A stretch of 64,000 nucleotides of DNA from contig NZ_JABFDG010000004.1 of the NCBI RefSeq assembly GCF_013403955.1, forward strand, positions 124,001-188,000, in the 5' to 3' direction. Below the pieces are notes generated by a model, which did not search any database, had not been told where the DNA came from, and was given only the letters and a program-made list of their open reading frames with translations. A program made the translations under genes and the position numbers. This document shows positions 11,401 through 20,050 of the stretch, piece after piece. Position 1 is the first letter of the stretch. Each line of letters opens with the position of its first letter. The DNA comes from Winogradskyella vidalii. GTDB lineage: Bacteria; Bacteroidota; Bacteroidia; Flavobacteriales; Flavobacteriaceae.

Positions 11401-12575
11401 AAGTTAAGATGTGTAAGTCCACCACCATAAGTGCCAACCCATAAATCATTCTCACCATCTGCAATAACAGCGGTTGCAACTGTATGATTTAATCCAAAAT
11501 TTGGGTAAACCGTTTCTCCAATATTTGTAAAATTTGAATTGGCTTTATTATAAAAATTTATTGCTCCAGACTTTGTACCAATCCATAAACAATCATCTCT
11601 GTCTTTTAAAAAACACTGTAAATTATTATCTATAAGGCTACTCGTGTTTAATGCATTATGCTTGTATTTGGTAAAATTTTTGGTCTTTTTATCATAAACA
11701 TTCAAGCCATTTTGAGTAGCAAACCAAATCGTATGCTCATTTACTGTAATAATATCATTTATCCAATTAGAAGAAATTGAATTCTCAGCTTCAGCGTTAT
11801 GTACAAATTGTACTAAAACATCTTTTTCTTTAGCATACTTAAAGACACCCATTGTCTCTGTTCCAAACCATAAATCGCCGTTTGACTCCTTTACTATTTT
11901 CCAAATCTTAGCTTTTAAAAATTCAGGATTGCTTAGAAAAGCACTAGGCAAGGTATTCAGTAAATTAGTTTCTGGGTCAAAGGCTTGTAAACCCTGTGCT
12001 GTTCCCATTAAAATACCGTAATCTTCATCGTAAAATAATGACAGCACACGACTTCGGTTGAGAATAAAATTAGAATCGTTGGATACTTTTTCTAAAAGGC
12101 TTTCATTCTTATTTAGTTTTTTAACTCCACCAAACGTCCCAACCCAAACGTTATTATTTCCATCTTCAACAAACGAACTGATATAATTACGACCGCCCTT
12201 AGTGAGTGAAATATTAATAAAACTAAACGTATTGGAATCTTTATTAAATCTATTTACACCGTGATTGGTACCAATCCATAAATCGCCTTCACTATCTTCA
12301 AAAATCACATTCACGTGATTATTACTTAAACTCCCCTCATTTTTATCTCTTACATACCTATTAAAACTGTAACCATCATATTTAAACAAACCATTCTCAG
12401 TTCCTATCCAAATAAAACCTTTTTTAGTTTGCACCAAACTAGAAATCATACTTGGAGAAAAGTCTTCATCATAATTAATTTGCTCAAAATTTAATCGTGA
12501 AACTTGTGCTTGTAGCAGACACTGAAAACAAATTATGAGGACGAATCCTATTTTATATTTAGCCAAATTGCACAT
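8433..12575 (-). CDS. Hybrid two-component system sensor/regulator (HTCS)
   Basis: A 1380-residue single-chain sensor and transcription factor. Visible in order: a signal peptide (1-24); many beta-propeller regulator repeats with the IWIGTxxGLxxYD pattern (about 35-690); a Y_Y_Y domain (about 735-800, YAYKLDD...NLNPGDYLLSIKS); one membrane helix (about 812-835); a HisKA domain with phospho-acceptor His near residue 863 (ISHEIRTPLTLIKG); a HATPase domain (NLLSNAFKFT, DNGIGVP); a receiver domain with Asp near 1175 (LIVSDIMMPEMDG); and a C-terminal AraC helix-turn-helix. HTCS proteins sense oligosaccharides in the periplasm and activate the adjacent Sus operon. It lies directly upstream of susC in the same direction and divergent from the gene at 12886. 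Confidence 0.95.
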   Translation of the reverse strand: MCNLAKYKIGFVLIICFQCLLQAQVSRLNFEQINYDEDFSPSMISSLVQTKKGFIWIGTENGLFKYDGYSFNRYVRDKNEGSLSNNHVNVIFEDSEGDLWIGTNHGVNRFNKDSNTFSFINISLTKGGRNYISSFVEDGNNNVWVGTFGGVKKLNKNESLLEKVSNDSNFILNRSRVLSLFYDEDYGILMGTAQGLQAFDPETNLLNTLPSAFLSNPEFLKAKIWKIVKESNGDLWFGTETMGVFKYAKEKDVLVQFVHNAEAENSISSNWINDIITVNEHTIWFATQNGLNVYDKKTKNFTKYKHNALNTSSLIDNNLQCFLKDRDDCLWIGTKSGAINFYNKANSNFTNIGETVYPNFGLNHTVATAVIADGENDLWVGTYGGGLTHLNFKLNVSNHYMVNEKAERKTKNLITALAKKNEDHFICGTFNGLFDFDKNSKTFTSIPLAYEGSIANERPITSLVVDRDIIWVGTDGNGLKKILPDGTIENYLADGSPGGLSDNFIIDLENRKNGIWISTQNGLNYFDKALNKVTKIYKTTTEPSIGNNSLTALFTDSKGRLWIGGDYDGLFYFDESTERFSVLNKDKGFTNASIHSISEDAEGNLWVSSEDFLFRIKFNSSSKKVNFNTAEISKFSEKDGVSVKQFSRNASVLFNEKQLVFAAVKGITIFNPSVIYKAPNENEIVLTTLIVNNEIVESSEDNSILQKPISETSNIVINYDQGYIGLEFSSLNFINPRKSKYAYKLDDDLRNDNWHNTGTQNRINLSNLNPGDYLLSIKSTIEDGSWNPNIKTLGITVLPPWWKTWWANLAYLLLFILVVLIIVKFINNRVKLKRKLFLEHVESERKQEMLNMQLNFFTNISHEIRTPLTLIKGPIEELLENSDNTPKSESKLKTIQQNSDRLLKLVNELLDFRKAEKGHMRIYCEEQDIVAFCFEIYESFKGLAAKKNIEYNFVLNSNSIKVFFDKNQMEKVVYNLLSNAFKFTKKNGKIVFAVEQIHTGNKKVLIKIKDNGIGVPEANKSNIFNRFFQVDDRGVHNMGSGVGLALSKSIVELHKGKLVLEEEKESWANTVFQIELLLGKAHLDDDQVDDELNLGKTVIDADSNAKTPVTAHENFEFEYTAYDPDKKTIFTVEDNDEVRKFIAGVLIESYNVLDFSSAKEAISYMDKEIPDLIVSDIMMPEMDGLQFCKYIKTNESTNHIPVILLTAKASVDNKVEGLSIGADAYISKPFSTKVLLLSVQNLLKSKEIFRQKYSGNFIVDSDLDKLTTPEELFLKKLMKIIEENLENPDFDVSMLVDKIGMSRTILYKKVNSLTNHSVASLIKQLRLKKAAEIIVKTTYPISEIAFMVGFNDRKHFSREFKKIYNHSPSAYKKLQSEAEN

Positions 12576-12666
12576 AGGTTTAAAACTGAATTACTAATTT
12601 CATTGCCCCAATAAGGACAAGAGCAAATTAATATTATAATCACAATTATACACCATTAAAGATATC

Positions 12667-12816
12667 CTTTTAGGGGTGAAAACGTACATCGCCTTTAAAT
12701 AAAACAGAACAAAAAACCACAAAAAACTAAAAATCATACACTTATGCCTATTGTTTGAATTTTTAAAAATAGAAACCCGCTTCAGTTTTAAATAAACGTA
12801 CATTCTTACCCCTAAA
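12667..12816. promoter_or_regulatory. Paired GGGGT operator candidates between HTCS gene and divergent lipoprotein gene
   Basis: This 310-base divergent gap holds two inverted copies of one site. The plus-strand copy at 12667-12690 contains TTTTAGGGGTGAAAACGTAC. The minus-strand copy at 12794-12816 reads TTTAGGGGTAAGAATGTACG. They match the pair upstream of susC in layout and core. They could bind the HTCS and drive the divergent gene or autoregulate the HTCS gene. An 81-codon minus-strand frame covers the area but looks like chance. Confidence 0.45.
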
Positions 12817-12885
12817 GAGAAACAATTATAATCTGTGGTATCCATGTAAATTTTGAACTTTGCAAGACCTTAATTATGAATTATT

Positions 12886-14586
12886 ATGAAACTTAAAAAA
12901 TTAAAATTCAGCAAACTCTATTTTTTCATTCTATGCTTCACAGCACTCAATTTTTCTTGTGAAGATGATATCAGGGAAGTTACCTTATATGATGAAGGCG
13001 AAACAATAGCTAATGTCTCTAATACTCAACTAGAATTTGGAGAATCAATTAATTTTACGAGTTCTTCTACAAAAGCAATTACTACAGATTGGACCTTTGA
13101 AGGAGGTACACCCTCTACATCTATCAACCCAAACGTAACGGTAACTTATAATTCTTCAGGAACTTTTGAAGCAAGCCTTCTTATTAAATATGTAGATAAT
13201 ACTACCGAAACCTTTTCATTTTCTATAAATGTTGCAGAAGACCCAAATGCAGGCCCTGCAGATGTACCATGTGGTGAATACGGCAATTTTGATATCGCTT
13301 TAGTAACCGATAGCGTAGGTGCAGATCAAGGTTTTATTACGTTACTTGAGGAGGCTGGGCATACGGTACAAGCCGTAGAAGGACAATATAATAGTTTAAC
13401 CTCAACAGGTGCTAACCAATTAAATAACTTTGATCTTGTTATCATTTCAAGAAGTACTAATAGTGTTGAAATTGGTGGAGAAGATAGTGCTTTGGCATCA
13501 ATTTGGGCAACAGTTGAAACGCCTGTTTTAAACATGAATGCTTACACCGCTAGAAGCTCTAGACTGCAACTTTTTAATAGTACAGAAGTCGATGAAGGTG
13601 GCGGAAATAGCTTAGATGCCAATCTACCAGACCATCCCGTTTTTAGCGGAATCACCTTAACCGATAATAATACAGGTGCCATTCTTACGGGGTCTGGATT
13701 AGAAACCGTTATTGTTTCTGATATCGGAAATGGAACTTTAATCGCCTCAGATGGTACTAAAGTTGCCATCGTAGAATGGGATGCTAACGTAGAGTTTTAT
13801 GATGGTGCAATACCTGCTGCTGGAAAAAGAATGTTTATGTCTTCTACGTCTGGCTATATGTTAAACGACGTTGGTGATGCCATCTTATTAAATGCCGTAC
13901 AATACCTTGTTGCAGGTGCCATACCAGAACCTTGTAATACAGGAGGACCTTTTGATGTTGTATTGGTAACCGATAGTGTTGCAGACGATCAAGGTTTTAT
14001 TACCCTATTAGAAGAAGCCGGACACACAGTACAAGCCATAAACGGTCAATTTAATAATCTTGATGCTGGGGGTGCAAATCAATTAAACAATTTTGATGTA
14101 GTAATTATTAGCAGAAACACCAATAGCGTTAACATTGGCGGCGATAATAGTGCCCTCGTTGATGTTTGGGCATCAGTATCTACACCAGTACTTAATATGA
14201 ATGCTTATACCGCAAGAAGTTCTCGACTGCAACTTTTTAATAGTACAGATGTTGATGAAGGCAGCGGAAATAGTTTAGATGCCAACCTACCAGAGCATCC
14301 TATTTTTACAGATGTTGAGTTAACAGATGGAAATACTGGAGCTATTCTTTTTGCTGATGGTCTCCATACCGTGTTAGTCTCTGATGTAGGTAATGGTACA
14401 CTTATAGCTTCTGATGGTACCAAAGTTGCTATTGTAGAATGGGAAGCAAATACCGAAGCGTATGCTGGAGCGATTCCTGCTTCAGGAAAACGAATGTTTA
14501 TGTCTTCGCCTACAGGGTACAGACTAAACGAAACAGGAAACACCATTTTTATTAATACCGTAGAATATCTAGGTGCTGGTAATTAA
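12886..14586 (+). CDS. Lipoprotein with PKD-like domain and two tandem repeats of a Rossmann-like domain
   Basis: A 566-residue lipoprotein (signal ...ALNFSC). A PKD-like immunoglobulin domain covers about 30-118 (FGESINFTSSS, WTFEGGTPSTSINPNVTVTY). Two copies of one domain of about 215 residues follow, at a period of 221 residues. Each has FD(I/V)(A/V)LVTDSV, DQGFITLLEEAGHTVQA, NNFD(L/V)VIISR, NMNAYTARSSRLQLFNST and GKRMFMSS. The repeat resembles the Rossmann-like fold of ThuA/GATase-like proteins, but I do not recognise a characterised family. The two copies are also close at the DNA level, which indicates a recent duplication. It starts the plus-strand arm of the locus, divergent from the HTCS gene, so a surface glycan-binding role is possible but unproven. 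Confidence 0.7.
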   Translation: MKLKKLKFSKLYFFILCFTALNFSCEDDIREVTLYDEGETIANVSNTQLEFGESINFTSSSTKAITTDWTFEGGTPSTSINPNVTVTYNSSGTFEASLLIKYVDNTTETFSFSINVAEDPNAGPADVPCGEYGNFDIALVTDSVGADQGFITLLEEAGHTVQAVEGQYNSLTSTGANQLNNFDLVIISRSTNSVEIGGEDSALASIWATVETPVLNMNAYTARSSRLQLFNSTEVDEGGGNSLDANLPDHPVFSGITLTDNNTGAILTGSGLETVIVSDIGNGTLIASDGTKVAIVEWDANVEFYDGAIPAAGKRMFMSSTSGYMLNDVGDAILLNAVQYLVAGAIPEPCNTGGPFDVVLVTDSVADDQGFITLLEEAGHTVQAINGQFNNLDAGGANQLNNFDVVIISRNTNSVNIGGDNSALVDVWASVSTPVLNMNAYTARSSRLQLFNSTDVDEGSGNSLDANLPEHPIFTDVELTDGNTGAILFADGLHTVLVSDVGNGTLIASDGTKVAIVEWEANTEAYAGAIPASGKRMFMSSPTGYRLNETGNTIFINTVEYLGAGN

Positions 14587-14609
14587 CAACTAAATTTTAA
14601 AACAGTTTG

Positions 14610-14644
14610 AAACCTATGAATGCAATATGTCATAGGTTTTTATA
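14610..14644 (+). terminator. Hairpin terminator
   Basis: A perfect 10-bp stem (14610-14619 with 14630-14639), a 10-nt loop and a following T run lie 24 bases after the stop of the repeat-domain lipoprotein. The downstream GH3 gene therefore probably has its own start of transcription. Confidence 0.75.
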
Positions 14645-14694
14645 TATCACTTTTATACTTCAAACTTTCTCTCTAAATCAAAAAATCTACTTCA

Positions 14695-16899
14695 ATGAAA
14701 AAACTATGTTTCGCCTTAGCCATACTTCTCATGGTTGCTTGTGCCAATAAAACCGAAAATGAAACGGCTAATTATAAAGATCCAGATGCTCCTATTGAAG
14801 ACCGTATAGAACATCTTATAAGTCTTATGACTTTAGATGAGAAAATTATGCAAATGAACCAATGGACCTACGGTAAAAATGCCAACCCTAATAATATTGG
14901 AGAAAAAATGCGTGAAGTAAGTCCAGAGATAGGTTCCTTATTATACCGAAGTACCAATCCGGAATACCGCAACCAAATTCAGAAAAAGGCCATGACTGAA
15001 TCTCGACTTGGCATTCCAATCATCTTTGGTTTTGATGCCATTCATGGTTACCGTACCATCTTCCCTATTCCATTAGCACAAGCCTCGTCTTGGAATACAG
15101 ATTTAGTAAAAACATCGAGTGCGATAACAGCTAAAGAGAGTTGGTTATCAGGGTTAGATTGGACGTTCTCACCAATGGTAGATGTGGCTCGCGATCCACG
15201 CTGGGGACGGGTCTCTGAAGGTTATGGTGAAGACCCTTATGCCAATTCTGCATTTGCAGTGGCAGCAGTACAAGGCTACCAAGGTTCTAATTTAAATGAA
15301 AAATACACGATTGCCGCTTGCTTAAAGCATTTTATAGGCTATAGTTTATCTGAAGGTGGGCGCGATTACCATTATAGCGATATTTCAAATCAAACGCTAT
15401 GGGAAACTTTTATGCCTCCTTTTGAAGCGGGTGTAAATGCTGGTGCAGCCACATTAATGAGTGGTTTTAATGATATTTCTGGTATTCCTGCATCCGCCAA
15501 TCACTACACGCTTACAGAAGTATTAAAAAACAAATGGAAGCATGATGGCTTTGTAATCTCAGATTGGGGGTCCGTCCGTAATCTTGTTGAACAAAGTGTT
15601 GCTGAAGACTTAAAAGAAGCTGCTCAAAAATCATTTATGGCAGGAATTGAAATGGATATGGTAGACAATGCCTATATCGATTATTTGCCAGAGCTTGTTG
15701 AAGAAGGAAAAGTGCCAATGGCATCAATTGACGAAGCCGTAAGACGCATTCTAAGAGTAAAAATGAAACTCGGACTGTTTGAAAATCCATATGTAGATGT
15801 CGTTTCTGAAGACGAACGCTACCTACTCCCTGAATATTTAGAGGTTGCTGAACAATTATCTGCCGAATCGTTTGTACTTCTTAAAAACGAAAATGAAACA
15901 CTCCCTATAACTTCTAAGTATAAAAACCTAGCTGTAATAGGTCCTATGGTTAAAGACTCTATACATATTATGGGCTTTTGGGAAGGTATGGGACGACCAC
16001 AAGATGTTAAAACCATATACCAAGGCTTAGAAAAAGAATTTAAAAATAAAGCAAACTTAAATTACGCACTAGGTTGTGATTACGATGGCGAGGATAAAAG
16101 TGGTTTTAACGCAGCCATACAAGCCGCAAACAAATCGGATGCTGTAGTCTTGTTTTTAGGTGAAAAAAGACATTGGAGTGGTGAAAATGGTTCGCGCTCG
16201 ACCATTGCTCTACCTAAAATTCAAGAAGCTTTAGTAGAAGAACTTCAAAAGACTAACAAACCTATTATTCTGATGCTGTCTAGTGGACGACCATTAGAGT
16301 TAATGAAATTAGAAAAAATGGCCGATGCTATTGTTCAAATCTGGCAACCTGGAACAATGGCAGGACCTGCAGTTGCGGGTTTACTTTCAGGAAGACATAA
16401 TCCTTCAGGTAAATTAGCTATGACATTCCCACAAACCACAGGGCAAATTCCTATTTACTATAACATGCGTCAGGCAGCAAGACCTACGTTAGGGCATTAT
16501 CAAGACATCCCAAGAGATCCATTATACTGGTTCGGACATGGTTTAAGCTATACTACATATAACTATAGCGACGTAAAATTATCTTCCAAAAAAATAACAA
16601 AAAATGAAACTTTAATAGCTGAGGTAGAAATCGAAAACTCAGGTGATTATGACGGAAAAGAGACTCTATTATGGTTTATAAAAGATCCTTTTGCATCTAT
16701 TTCTAGACCCATAAAAGAGCTAAAACATTTTGATAAAAAATTTATCAAAGCTGGAGAAAAAGTAAAATATAGTTTTGAAATTAATCCGGAACGAGATTTA
16801 AGTTTTGTAGATAGTGAAGGAAACAGACATCTTGAGCCGGGTGATTTTTATGTGATTATAAAAAATCAAAAAATTCATTTTGAATTGGTTGAAGAATAG
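14695..16899 (+). CDS. bglX: GH3 beta-glucosidase lipoprotein
   Basis: A 734-residue family 3 glycosidase with a lipoprotein signal (LLMVACANK). The N-terminal TIM barrel contains ESRLGIPIIFGFDAIHGY, SPMVDVARDPRWGRVSEGYGEDPY, KHFIGY, and the nucleophile Asp about residue 290 in FVISDWGSV. The alpha/beta sandwich domain (about 380-590) carries the acid/base-region pattern KRHWSGENGSRS. A fibronectin III-like domain ends the protein. The size is typical of BglX. It likely hydrolyses beta-linked glucosyl or related disaccharides at the outer or inner membrane. It differs from the partial GH3 at 1-459, which has a cleavable non-lipid signal. Confidence 0.92.
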   Translation: MKKLCFALAILLMVACANKTENETANYKDPDAPIEDRIEHLISLMTLDEKIMQMNQWTYGKNANPNNIGEKMREVSPEIGSLLYRSTNPEYRNQIQKKAMTESRLGIPIIFGFDAIHGYRTIFPIPLAQASSWNTDLVKTSSAITAKESWLSGLDWTFSPMVDVARDPRWGRVSEGYGEDPYANSAFAVAAVQGYQGSNLNEKYTIAACLKHFIGYSLSEGGRDYHYSDISNQTLWETFMPPFEAGVNAGAATLMSGFNDISGIPASANHYTLTEVLKNKWKHDGFVISDWGSVRNLVEQSVAEDLKEAAQKSFMAGIEMDMVDNAYIDYLPELVEEGKVPMASIDEAVRRILRVKMKLGLFENPYVDVVSEDERYLLPEYLEVAEQLSAESFVLLKNENETLPITSKYKNLAVIGPMVKDSIHIMGFWEGMGRPQDVKTIYQGLEKEFKNKANLNYALGCDYDGEDKSGFNAAIQAANKSDAVVLFLGEKRHWSGENGSRSTIALPKIQEALVEELQKTNKPIILMLSSGRPLELMKLEKMADAIVQIWQPGTMAGPAVAGLLSGRHNPSGKLAMTFPQTTGQIPIYYNMRQAARPTLGHYQDIPRDPLYWFGHGLSYTTYNYSDVKLSSKKITKNETLIAEVEIENSGDYDGKETLLWFIKDPFASISRPIKELKHFDKKFIKAGEKVKYSFEINPERDLSFVDSEGNRHLEPGDFYVIIKNQKIHFELVEE

Positions 16900-17049
16900 A
16901 TAAAGAGATTGATTTTAATCTGAAACCTAAACAAACCCTTATTTTAAAACAATAAACACATAAGGCACCCTTATCAAGAATGTATGTCCTACTCATAAAG
17001 TTATATAAGTAATAATTTTATCTCAACCAATAATTAAAAACAATTTATT

Positions 17050-17874
17050 ATGAGAAAAATTACATTCATTTTTACTTTATTAACATGTGCTTTGGGTTAT
17101 TCACAAACTACTTTAGGGTATTACACGGAAGCAACCGTAACAGAAACAGTAGCTACTCAAAATCTAAATGGTGATGGTATCACTATTAACACTTCGTTCT
17201 CTGACGCAGGTACAGATGGTGGTAGCACTGTTATTGAAGCTGTTGCAAACTCTGGTGGGGCTGAAAATTATCAGGGTTATTTTAATTATCCCGGAAGCCC
17301 TAATCAAGATTTAAGTAGTTATAGCTTTTATCACTTTTCTATGAAGTCATCTAGTCCACAACCAACAATTATTAGATTTGAAGATGCGGGTGGACAACAA
17401 GCAAATTTTGACCCAACATCATATGGTTTTGCATATGATGGAAACTGGCATACTATGGTAATACCCTTTACTGATATTTCTACACAAAACGCAAGTTTTA
17501 ATTTCACGGACGTTAATAATGTCTTTTTTATTAAAAGTACACCTGGTGACGCAGGATCTGTTGTACCAGAAACTTATATTTTTTACATAGATCACGTTTA
17601 TTTTTCTACTAGTAATGATGTTTTGTCAACGGAGACTTTTGAGCTATCTAAAATTACTATGTTTCCAAATCCGGCTAATACAGAAATTAGTATTAGTTCT
17701 AAAAATAGTATGGACACTATAAAATTCTATAATGTTTTAGGAAAAGAAGTACTTGTTGTAAATCCTAAAAGTAATAACTCAATTATTGATATTTCAAACT
17801 TAAAGAGTGGAATATATATTGTTAAGCTTACGGCAGATGGAAAGACGACTAGCACAAAACTCATAAAAGAATAA
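17050..17874 (+). CDS. Secreted carbohydrate-binding-like protein with type IX secretion tail
   Basis: A 274-residue protein with an N-terminal signal (ending LGYSQ). A beta-sandwich-like region follows (about 25-190, rich in aromatic and Ser/Thr/Gly residues, e.g. YSFYHFSMKSSS, YDGNWHTMVIPFTDI). The C-terminal sorting domain (about 200-274) has the MFPNPANTEISI start, IKFYNVLGKEV, LKSGIYIVKLTADGK and final TKLIKE, which is the classic type A T9SS signal. It is probably exported to the cell surface or medium. Its place in the locus suggests glycan binding. No catalytic motif was seen. A near-perfect stem terminator follows at 17896. Confidence 0.75.
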   Translation: MRKITFIFTLLTCALGYSQTTLGYYTEATVTETVATQNLNGDGITINTSFSDAGTDGGSTVIEAVANSGGAENYQGYFNYPGSPNQDLSSYSFYHFSMKSSSPQPTIIRFEDAGGQQANFDPTSYGFAYDGNWHTMVIPFTDISTQNASFNFTDVNNVFFIKSTPGDAGSVVPETYIFYIDHVYFSTSNDVLSTETFELSKITMFPNPANTEISISSKNSMDTIKFYNVLGKEVLVVNPKSNNSIIDISNLKSGIYIVKLTADGKTTSTKLIKE

Positions 17875-17895
17875 AGCCTATTTAATGTATAAAGG

Positions 17896-17933
17896 GATTG
17901 TTTAAAAATCATTTTTTTAGACAATCTTTTTTT
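17896..17933 (+). terminator. Hairpin terminator
   Basis: A 13-bp stem with one G-U pair (from GATTGT at 17896 to ACAATC at 17926) encloses a 3-nt loop and runs into seven T residues. It separates the T9SS protein gene from the uronate operon. Confidence 0.8.
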
Positions 17934-18006
17934 CGCAGCAAATAGCTGTTTTTTTTTTAGAAAAAGTATAAATAATAAGAATTATAACCAACTAAGAAAT
18001 TTAATA

Positions 18007-18834
18007 ATGAATAAAGTTATTGTACTAACGGGCGCTGGAGGAGTTTTATGCAGCTCGTTAGCTATAGCCCTTGCAAAACAAGGAAATAAAATTGCTGTTT
18101 TAGATTTAAGAAAAGAAGCTGCAGACAAAGTAGCAGATGAAATTAATTCTAACGGCGGAACAGCTATTGGAATTACGGCTAATGTTTTAGAAAAAGACTC
18201 ACTAATAGCTGCTAAGAAAATTGTAAATAAGACTTTTGGTAAAGTAGATATCTTGGTAAACGGTGCTGGTGGAAATCATCCTTTAGGCACTACCTCTAAC
18301 CCCTTTTTAGAAACGGAAGACTTAATCAATACCACTGAGGGTTTTAAAACGTTTTTCGATTTAGACCCAAAAGGCATTGAGTTTACATTCAACCTCAACT
18401 TCTTAGGAACTTTAATTCCTACACAAGTTTTCGCAACAGATATGGTTGGTAGAGAAGGTTGTTCAGTATTAAACATTTCTTCTATGAATGCGTTTACACC
18501 CTTAACAAAAATACCCGCTTATAGTGGTGCAAAGGCTGCTGTATCTAACTTTACGCAATGGTTAGCGGTGCACTTTTCTAAGGTAGGAATCCGAGTTAAT
18601 GCTCTAGCCCCAGGATTTTTCTTAACCGATCAAAATAGAACATTATTAACAAATACAGACGGAAGTTTAACACAAAGAGGCCAACAAATCATTGACCAAA
18701 CGCCAATGGGTCGCTATGGAGAACCTGAAGATTTAATAGGTACAACTTTATGGTTATGTGGCGAAGGCGCAAAATTTGTAACGGGTGTTGTAGTGCCAAT
18801 TGACGGTGGATTTTCAGCATACAGTGGCGTTTAA
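18007..18834 (+). CDS. SDR oxidoreductase, probable fructuronate reductase (D-mannonate oxidoreductase)
   Basis: A 275-residue short-chain dehydrogenase. The Rossmann start is VLTGAGGVLCSSLAIALA, the NNAG-equivalent is LVNGAGG, the catalytic Ser is in NISSMNA, and Tyr/Lys are in AYSGAKAAVSNF. The C-terminal GVVVPIDGGFSAYSGV is typical of the family. In Bacteroidota an SDR of this kind replaces the long-chain UxuB next to uxuA. It would reduce D-fructuronate to D-mannonate with NAD(P)H, in the cytoplasm. It is the first gene of a six-gene operon and the next gene begins 10 bases later. The substrate is inferred from context. Confidence 0.82.
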   Translation: MNKVIVLTGAGGVLCSSLAIALAKQGNKIAVLDLRKEAADKVADEINSNGGTAIGITANVLEKDSLIAAKKIVNKTFGKVDILVNGAGGNHPLGTTSNPFLETEDLINTTEGFKTFFDLDPKGIEFTFNLNFLGTLIPTQVFATDMVGREGCSVLNISSMNAFTPLTKIPAYSGAKAAVSNFTQWLAVHFSKVGIRVNALAPGFFLTDQNRTLLTNTDGSLTQRGQQIIDQTPMGRYGEPEDLIGTTLWLCGEGAKFVTGVVVPIDGGFSAYSGV

Positions 18835-18844
18835 AAAATAAAAA

Positions 18845-20032
18845 ATGATGCAAAATTTAGAACAAACATGGCGTTGGTACGGACCTAACGATCCTGTTTC
18901 TTTATTAGATATAAAACAAGCAGGAGCCACAGGAGTTGTTTCGGCTTTACACCACATTCCTAATGGTGAAGTTTGGACTGTTGAAGAAATCAACAAAAGA
19001 AAAGAAATTATAGAAAACACTGGCCTTACATGGTCTGTTGTTGAGTCTGTACCAATCCACGAAAACATTAAAACAAAGACTGGAAATTATCAGTTATATA
19101 TTGACAATTACAAACAAACCTTATTGAATTTAGGTGAGTGTGGTATTGATACTGTTTGTTATAATTTTATGCCCGTTTTAGATTGGACTCGAACCAATTT
19201 AGACTATGAAGTTTCAGATGGATCAACCGCATTACGTTTTCAAGCAGCAGCTTTTGCCGCTTTTGAATTGTATTTATTGAAAAGACCAGGTGCTGAACAC
19301 CACTATTCTGATGCTCAAAAAGAAAAAGCATCAGCGTTTTTAAAAAATTCAACAGCTGAAGAACAAAAGACTTTAGTTAGAAATATTATAGCAGGTTTAC
19401 CTGGCGCAGAGGAAGGTTATACTTTAGAAGAATTTAATACCATTTTAGCAAGCTATAAAAATGTTGGTCCGGCGGAATTAAAAGCGAATTTATTTTTATT
19501 TTTATCTGAAATTATTCCGGCTGCAGAAAAAGCTGGTGTATTAATGTGTATTCACCCAGATGATCCACCGTTTCCAATTTTAGGTTTACCAAGAGTGGTT
19601 TCAACCGAACAGGATATTGTTGATTTATACGAAGCGATTCCATCTCACAACAACGGACTAACATTCTGCACAGGCTCGTTTGGTGTAAGAGCTGATAATG
19701 ATTTAGCAGGAATGGTAGAACGTCTTGGTGATCGTATTCATTTTATTCATTTACGTGCTACAAAACGTGATGCTGAAGGTAATTTTCATGAAGCAAATCA
19801 TTTAGATGGCGATGTAGACATGTATGCCGTGATGAAAGCTTTAATTAAAGAACAACAAAAACGTATAAAAGCAGGACGATTAGACCTTAGAATGCCTTTT
19901 AGGCCCGATCATGGTCACAAAATGCTAGATGATTTAAAAAAGAAAACAAATCCTGGTTATTCAGGAATTGGACGCTTACGTGGTTTAGCAGAATTACGTG
20001 GTTTAGAATTAGGTATTAGACGTTCCTTATAA
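18845..20032 (+). CDS. uxuA: Mannonate dehydratase
   Basis: A 395-residue protein matching UxuA throughout: [29 protein letters not shown] at the start, [48 protein letters not shown], and [12 protein letters not shown] near the end. The His, Cys and Asp residues in the last segments bind the metal. It dehydrates D-mannonate to 2-keto-3-deoxygluconate. The length is normal for the family. It lies between the SDR and uxaC genes with gaps of 10 and 18 bases. The later steps (KDG kinase and aldolase) are not in this window. Confidence 0.96.
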   Translation: MMQNLEQTWRWYGPNDPVSLLDIKQAGATGVVSALHHIPNGEVWTVEEINKRKEIIENTGLTWSVVESVPIHENIKTKTGNYQLYIDNYKQTLLNLGECGIDTVCYNFMPVLDWTRTNLDYEVSDGSTALRFQAAAFAAFELYLLKRPGAEHHYSDAQKEKASAFLKNSTAEEQKTLVRNIIAGLPGAEEGYTLEEFNTILASYKNVGPAELKANLFLFLSEIIPAAEKAGVLMCIHPDDPPFPILGLPRVVSTEQDIVDLYEAIPSHNNGLTFCTGSFGVRADNDLAGMVERLGDRIHFIHLRATKRDAEGNFHEANHLDGDVDMYAVMKALIKEQQKRIKAGRLDLRMPFRPDHGHKMLDDLKKKTNPGYSGIGRLRGLAELRGLELGIRRSL

Positions 20033-20050
20033 CATAGAAAATTTTTCAAA

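Noticed and set aside
12600..12845. An 81-codon minus-strand frame between the HTCS gene and the divergent lipoprotein gene
   Set aside because: The composition looks random, there is no ribosome binding site, and it covers the paired operator candidates.
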